Of a DNA stretch of 34,335 nt, positions 31,426-34,335 are shown piece by piece; the stretch's first letter is position 1; the number at the start of each line of letters is the position of its first letter. Position numbers and translations under genes: made by a program. The stretch comes from Candidatus Goldiibacteriota bacterium (GTDB lineage Bacteria; Oederibacteriota; PGYV01; DSYL01), in contig JAGNJD010000031.1 in assembly GCA_018000835.1 (NCBI GenBank), positions 1-34,335 on the forward strand, given 5' to 3'. A model generated the notes under the pieces. The model worked only from the letters and a program-made list of their open reading frames with translations. It was not told the DNA's origin and did not search any database.

Positions 31426-31611
31426 AATTACGTTATCATACGTTTAGGATGATAAATACGAATTATAAATGACAACGGATGATTACAGTTCAATTAAAAA
31501 TAAAAAATGGAAATATGGATGGAATTGTATTTTAACGGCTGCATTATACCACCCATCGTTTTAAACATGTAGAGACAGTTTTTGCTCTTCATTCCTTTTT
31601 TATAAAGAAGA
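31426..31611. other. gene-free spacer inside the repeat gap
   Basis: Contains a partial left end of the composite repeat at about 31560-31595. The rest (31430-31555) is AT-rich with no recognised gene. Confidence 0.4.
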
Positions 31612-31915
31612 AAATAAATCCCCCTCTTTCCCCCTTTTTCTAAGGGGGATGATAAGAAAAGAAAATTCCCCTCTTTGGAAAAGAGGGGTTAGGGGAGATT
31701 TTATGTAATCAAATCCCCCTTTGTCCCCCTTTTTTAAGGGGGAAAAGAAATAAAGTTTTAAACATGTAGAGACAGTTTTTGCTCTTCATTCCCTTTAAAA
31801 AAAGACAAATCCCTCTTCATCCCCCTTTTTCAAAGGGGGAATATAAGAAAAGTAATTTCCCCTCTTTGAAAAAGAGGGGCCAGGGGAGATTTTATTTTAT
31901 TAAATTCCCCTTATA
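31612..31915. repeat. array of polypurine/polypyrimidine palindromic repeats, block 2b
   Basis: Further palindromic units. The segment 31646-31775 repeats 31143-31272 without visible difference at a distance of 503 bases, including the start of the composite repeat (GTTTTAAACATGTAGAGACAG). Its last units reach to about 70 bases from the end of rplS. Confidence 0.8.
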
Positions 31916-31985
31916 TAGGACAGTAATGACATCAATTCATAATTAAAACAACATCCGAATATTTCTTATCTTTATTTTGTGTTTA

Positions 31986-32507
31986 TTATGCTTTTTTTTC
32001 TTCCGGCTTTTGTTCTTCTGTTTTTTTCTCTGTTGCATTAGTCTCCGATGCCCTGGCTTCTGTTACCTTATTCTCTTCGCTTTTCTGTCCATTAATTTCT
32101 GCCGGCTTTACAGTTTCTTCTTCCGGAATATCCCGAACAATTTCATTACTACCAAATTTTCTTGCCTGTCTTTTGGCTTTTTTCCCCGCCGAATCTCTTA
32201 AATAATAAAGTTTGGCACGTTTTGATTTGCCTTTTCTTATTATTTTTACGGATTCAATAAAAGGCGAACAAACCGGATAGGTTCTCTCAACTCCTACTCC
32301 ACCATAAGAAATTTTTCTTACGGTTATCATCTCATTTAATCCGCTTCCTTTTTTTGCTATTACTACTCCTTCAAATCCCTGTATTCTCTCTTTGCCGGAT
32401 TCTTTAATTTTGGAGTTGATTTTAACGGTGCTGCCTATCGTTACGGAATTAAAATATTTATTTTTTTTCTTATACATTTTTTCAACAACTTCCTTTACAT
32501 TATTCAT
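31986..32507 (-). CDS. rplS: 50S ribosomal protein L19 with C-terminal extension
   Basis: L19 sits at the 30S-50S interface. The core (about residues 1-115) is clear: [76 protein letters not shown] and [10 protein letters not shown]. After that comes a tail of about 55 residues rich in Glu, Lys, Thr and Ala, of low complexity; typical bacterial L19 is about 115 residues. The start at 32507 is set by AAGGAG and overlaps the end of trmD by eight bases. Last gene of the rpsP operon. Confidence 0.94.
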   Translation of the reverse strand: MNNVKEVVEKMYKKKNKYFNSVTIGSTVKINSKIKESGKERIQGFEGVVIAKKGSGLNEMITVRKISYGGVGVERTYPVCSPFIESVKIIRKGKSKRAKLYYLRDSAGKKAKRQARKFGSNEIVRDIPEEETVKPAEINGQKSEENKVTEARASETNATEKKTEEQKPEEKKA

Positions 32508-33246
32508 TTTCTTCTCCTTTCCTGATTTTATCCAGAATAATTTTTTCTTCCTCATTTAAATTTACCGGATTTAACAATTCAGGCCTGTTTAAATAAGTTT
32601 TTTTTAACGCCTGCTTTTTCCTCCAATTTCTGATTTCTTCATGATTGCCTGAGACAAGGACGTCCGGAACCTTGTATCCCATAAATTCCCTTGGTCTCGT
32701 ATATTGCGGATAATCAAGCAATCCGTTATTAAAAGATTCGTTTTTAACGGATTCGCTGTTGCCAAGCACGTCAGGAAGTAATCTGACAATGCCTTCTATC
32801 AATACCATTGCAGGAAATTCACCGCCGCTTAAAACGTAATCGCCTATTGATATTTCTTCGTCAACAAAATTAATCACCCTTTCGTCAACGCCTTCATATC
32901 TGCCGCAGATTAATATTAAATTGTCCTGCATTGAATATTCGTGCAATTTATTCTGCGTCAGTTTTTTCCCAGACGCACTGAAAAGTAGCGTTTTAACGTT
33001 GCCTTTTTTGTCAATCTCCTGTCTGATATTTGTAAGAGCGTTAAATATCGGTTCTACTTTCATTACCATCCCTTCAAGTCCTCCAAAAGGGACGTCATCC
33101 GTAGTTTTATGTTTATCAGTAGTAAAATCTCTTATGTTAAGAATTTTAAAATCAACCTTTTGTTTTTCTCTTGCTTTTTTTAAAATGCTGAAATTTAAAA
33201 CGTCGTTAAATATTTCTGGAAAAATTGTTAAAATAAATATCCGCAT
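32500..33246 (-). CDS. trmD: tRNA (guanine(37)-N1)-methyltransferase
   Basis: Methylates G37 of tRNAs that read CNN codons, using S-adenosylmethionine bound in a trefoil knot. Motifs: [58 protein letters not shown] and [20 protein letters not shown], then [18 protein letters not shown] and [13 protein letters not shown]. The substrate loop reads GGLEGM where most members have GGGxGM, a mild change. It starts at ATG 33246, overlapping the khpA stop (TGATG). 248 residues is normal. Confidence 0.95.
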   Translation of the reverse strand: MRIFILTIFPEIFNDVLNFSILKKAREKQKVDFKILNIRDFTTDKHKTTDDVPFGGLEGMVMKVEPIFNALTNIRQEIDKKGNVKTLLFSASGKKLTQNKLHEYSMQDNLILICGRYEGVDERVINFVDEEISIGDYVLSGGEFPAMVLIEGIVRLLPDVLGNSESVKNESFNNGLLDYPQYTRPREFMGYKVPDVLVSGNHEEIRNWRKKQALKKTYLNRPELLNPVNLNEEEKIILDKIRKGEENE

Positions 33247-33485
33247 CACTCGTCTATGATTTCAATTGGTATTCTTTTTTTCATTCCTTTTGCCAATGCC
33301 GCCATGCATATTATGTTTCTTATCGTTTTTATGGTTTTGCCTTCCCTGCCGATTATGTTTTTAACGTCTCTTTTTGAAACTTTAATCAGAAGTTTCTTTG
33401 AATAATCCGTTTCAATTTCCTGGACGACTAATTTATCTGCTTCGTCAACAATCAAGGACGACAAATAAATCAGTAACTCCTTCAT
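33246..33485 (-). CDS. khpA: KH-domain RNA-binding protein KhpA
   Basis: A 79-residue single KH domain (formerly YlqC) that binds RNA. Its GxxG loop is present as KNIIGREGKTIKTIRNIICM, with the N-terminal MKELLIYLSSLIVDEAD also conserved. It lies between rpsP and trmD, as in many bacteria. Its ATG overlaps the rpsP stop by four bases (ATGA). The rimM gene normally found after it is absent here. Confidence 0.93.
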   Translation of the reverse strand: MKELLIYLSSLIVDEADKLVVQEIETDYSKKLLIKVSKRDVKNIIGREGKTIKTIRNIICMAALAKGMKKRIPIEIIDE

Positions 33486-33769
33486 TTTTCACCTTTTTTG
33501 CTTTTTTTCTTTTTCTTTTTTGGCATTGACTTGTATGCCTCCGTATTTTTTATCATATCTTTTACGGTATCAGAAATTTTCGCACCTTTTTTCAGCCACT
33601 CAATCGTTTTTTCAACGTTTATTTTTACGTCGTCTTTCAGCGGAAAATAATGTCCGAGTTCTTCAATATATTTACCGCCTTTTGCAGATTTTTTTTCGTC
33701 TATAACTACAATTCTGTAAAACGGGGTATTTGCTTTTCCCATTCTTTTTAATCTGATTACACTTGCCAT
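33482..33769 (-). CDS. rpsP: 30S ribosomal protein S16
   Basis: A small-subunit protein (95 residues): MASVIRLKRMGKANTPFYRI, VVIDEKKSAKGGKYIEELGH and YFPLKDDVKINVEKTIEWLK, a near-canonical S16, with a Lys-rich C-terminal tail (PKKKKKKSKKGEK). AGGAGG precedes the ATG. First gene of the rpsP-khpA-trmD-rplS operon, about 108 bases downstream of the tRNA-Thr gene, possibly sharing its transcript. Confidence 0.96.
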   Translation of the reverse strand: MASVIRLKRMGKANTPFYRIVVIDEKKSAKGGKYIEELGHYFPLKDDVKINVEKTIEWLKKGAKISDTVKDMIKNTEAYKSMPKKKKKKSKKGEK

Positions 33770-33877
33770 TATAGCCTCCTTTTAAATTCTTTACGTTTTT
33801 TTCCGACCAATCTAAACCGGCAAAGTTAATTATGAAACATCCGCTTTGTTATTTACGTATAACCGGACGTTCTTTTA

Positions 33878-33952
33878 TGGAGCCGATGACCGGACTTGAA
33901 CCGGTGACCTAACGATTACGAATCGTTTGCTCTACCACTGAGCTACATCGGC
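33878..33952 (-). tRNA. tRNA-Thr (anticodon CGT)
   Basis: All arms pair: acceptor GCCGATG/CATCGGC, D-stem GCTC/GAGC, anticodon stem AACGA/TCGTT with loop TTCGTAA (anticodon CGT, reading ACG), and T-stem ACCGG/CCGGT with loop TTCAAGT. The discriminator base is T and the CCA end is encoded. Confidence 0.95.
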
Positions 33953-33996
33953 ATTATCAACTGCAAATTTTATGGCAGTCTTTTTCAGTATTTAAG

Positions 33997-34072
<76 letters not shown>

Positions 34073-34162
34073 ACCAAATTATTAAAATATCAAATTATTG
34101 AAAGTTTAATATTTTGAATTTTTTGAAACATACGATTAACCAAACTTTCAAAAAACGTTAAA

Positions 34163-34191
34163 AGTATAATAAATAATGTATTTATTGTCAA
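34163..34191 (-). promoter_or_regulatory. predicted strong promoter of the tRNA-rpsP unit
   Basis: On the minus strand: TTGACA (34191-34186), a 17-base spacer and TATACT (34168-34163). Start predicted near 34156, about 85 bases before the tRNA-Phe 5' end. It is the best consensus match seen in the window. Confidence 0.7.
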
Positions 34192-34210
34192 CATAAAATG
34201 TCAAATAACT

Positions 34211-34335
34211 GGGAATAAGGATAGACATGGTATACACATAGCAAGGTTGAAAATAATGAATAAAGATAGGCTGGATGCTCTTAATAAAATATTAAAAACA
34301 AAAGATAGGGAAAAGAGTGGAATCTAAAAATCGGG
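34211..34335 (+). repeat. GGGAATAAGG leader repeat, copy 3 (cut by the window edge)
   Basis: Shares the first 19 bases with copies 1 and 2, and about 90 bases with copy 1 (including GATGCTCTTAATAAAATATT against AATGCTCTTAATAAAATATT). The ATG at 34256 lies 45 bases in; AAGG is positioned like a ribosome binding site. The frame reads MNKDRLDALNKILKTK and closes after 23 codons at 34327. Confidence 0.6.

Noticed and set aside
18081..32000. CRISPR array
   Set aside because: The repeats in the two large gaps are palindromic, variable in spacing and without unique spacers of regular length; no cas genes are present.

Overview
The window comes from an AT-rich, anaerobic-looking, diderm-type bacterium. 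Evidence for this is a four-subunit 2-oxoacid:ferredoxin oxidoreductase, several lipoproteins with clear lipoboxes, a GH57/DUF4912 glucan pair and an ECF vitamin-type transporter. I cannot place it by sequence alone. The gene mix fits uncultivated lineages of the Elusimicrobia/Goldbacteria/Omnitrophica kind, but that is an inference. Every gene I can support, including both tRNAs and a partial transposase, lies on the minus strand, so transcription runs from high to low coordinates. Most genes have a clear GGAGG-type ribosome binding site, several start with GTG or TTG, and near-consensus TTGACA/TATAAT promoters can be read in the larger gaps.

From the right end: a tRNA-Phe/tRNA-Thr pair precedes an rpsP-khpA-trmD-rplS translation operon that lacks rimM. 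A 1.1-kb repeat-filled gap follows, then a PilZ protein and an eight-gene run: FAD oxidoreductase, der, plsY, gpsA, a MerR regulator, and an ECF transporter (S component, fused double ATPase, EcfT). Next come HU, a DUF4912 protein and a GH57 glucan-branching-type enzyme. A second 1.1-kb repeat gap is followed by a long tight run: MliC lipoprotein, MFS transporter, TPM protein, nucleotidyltransferase-like protein, LemA, Ogt, zinc-ribbon membrane protein, RecO and an NlpC/P60 lipoprotein.

The left half has a second NlpC/P60 protein paired with a beta-propeller-like protein, then an Rnk-like factor with a hairpin leader, a DUF2294 protein and spermidine synthase. It continues with a degenerate receiver-like protein, a truncated pectate-lyase-like protein, a second beta-propeller-like protein, an M48 lipoprotein peptidase, and the por operon (porC-porD-porA-porB). 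The left edge holds the N-terminal part of an IS30-type transposase.

I found no convincing new defence or mobile system. The most unusual content is: (i) a repeated leader cassette present three times, always with an ATG 45 nt from its start; (ii) head-to-head palindromic repeat arrays and a 163-bp composite repeat shared by the two large gaps; (iii) a terminator-like hairpin just before the Rnk-like gene; (iv) a fused ECF ATPase whose two degenerate motifs fall in the same composite ATP site; and (v) marked use of AAC/GAC before valine codons.
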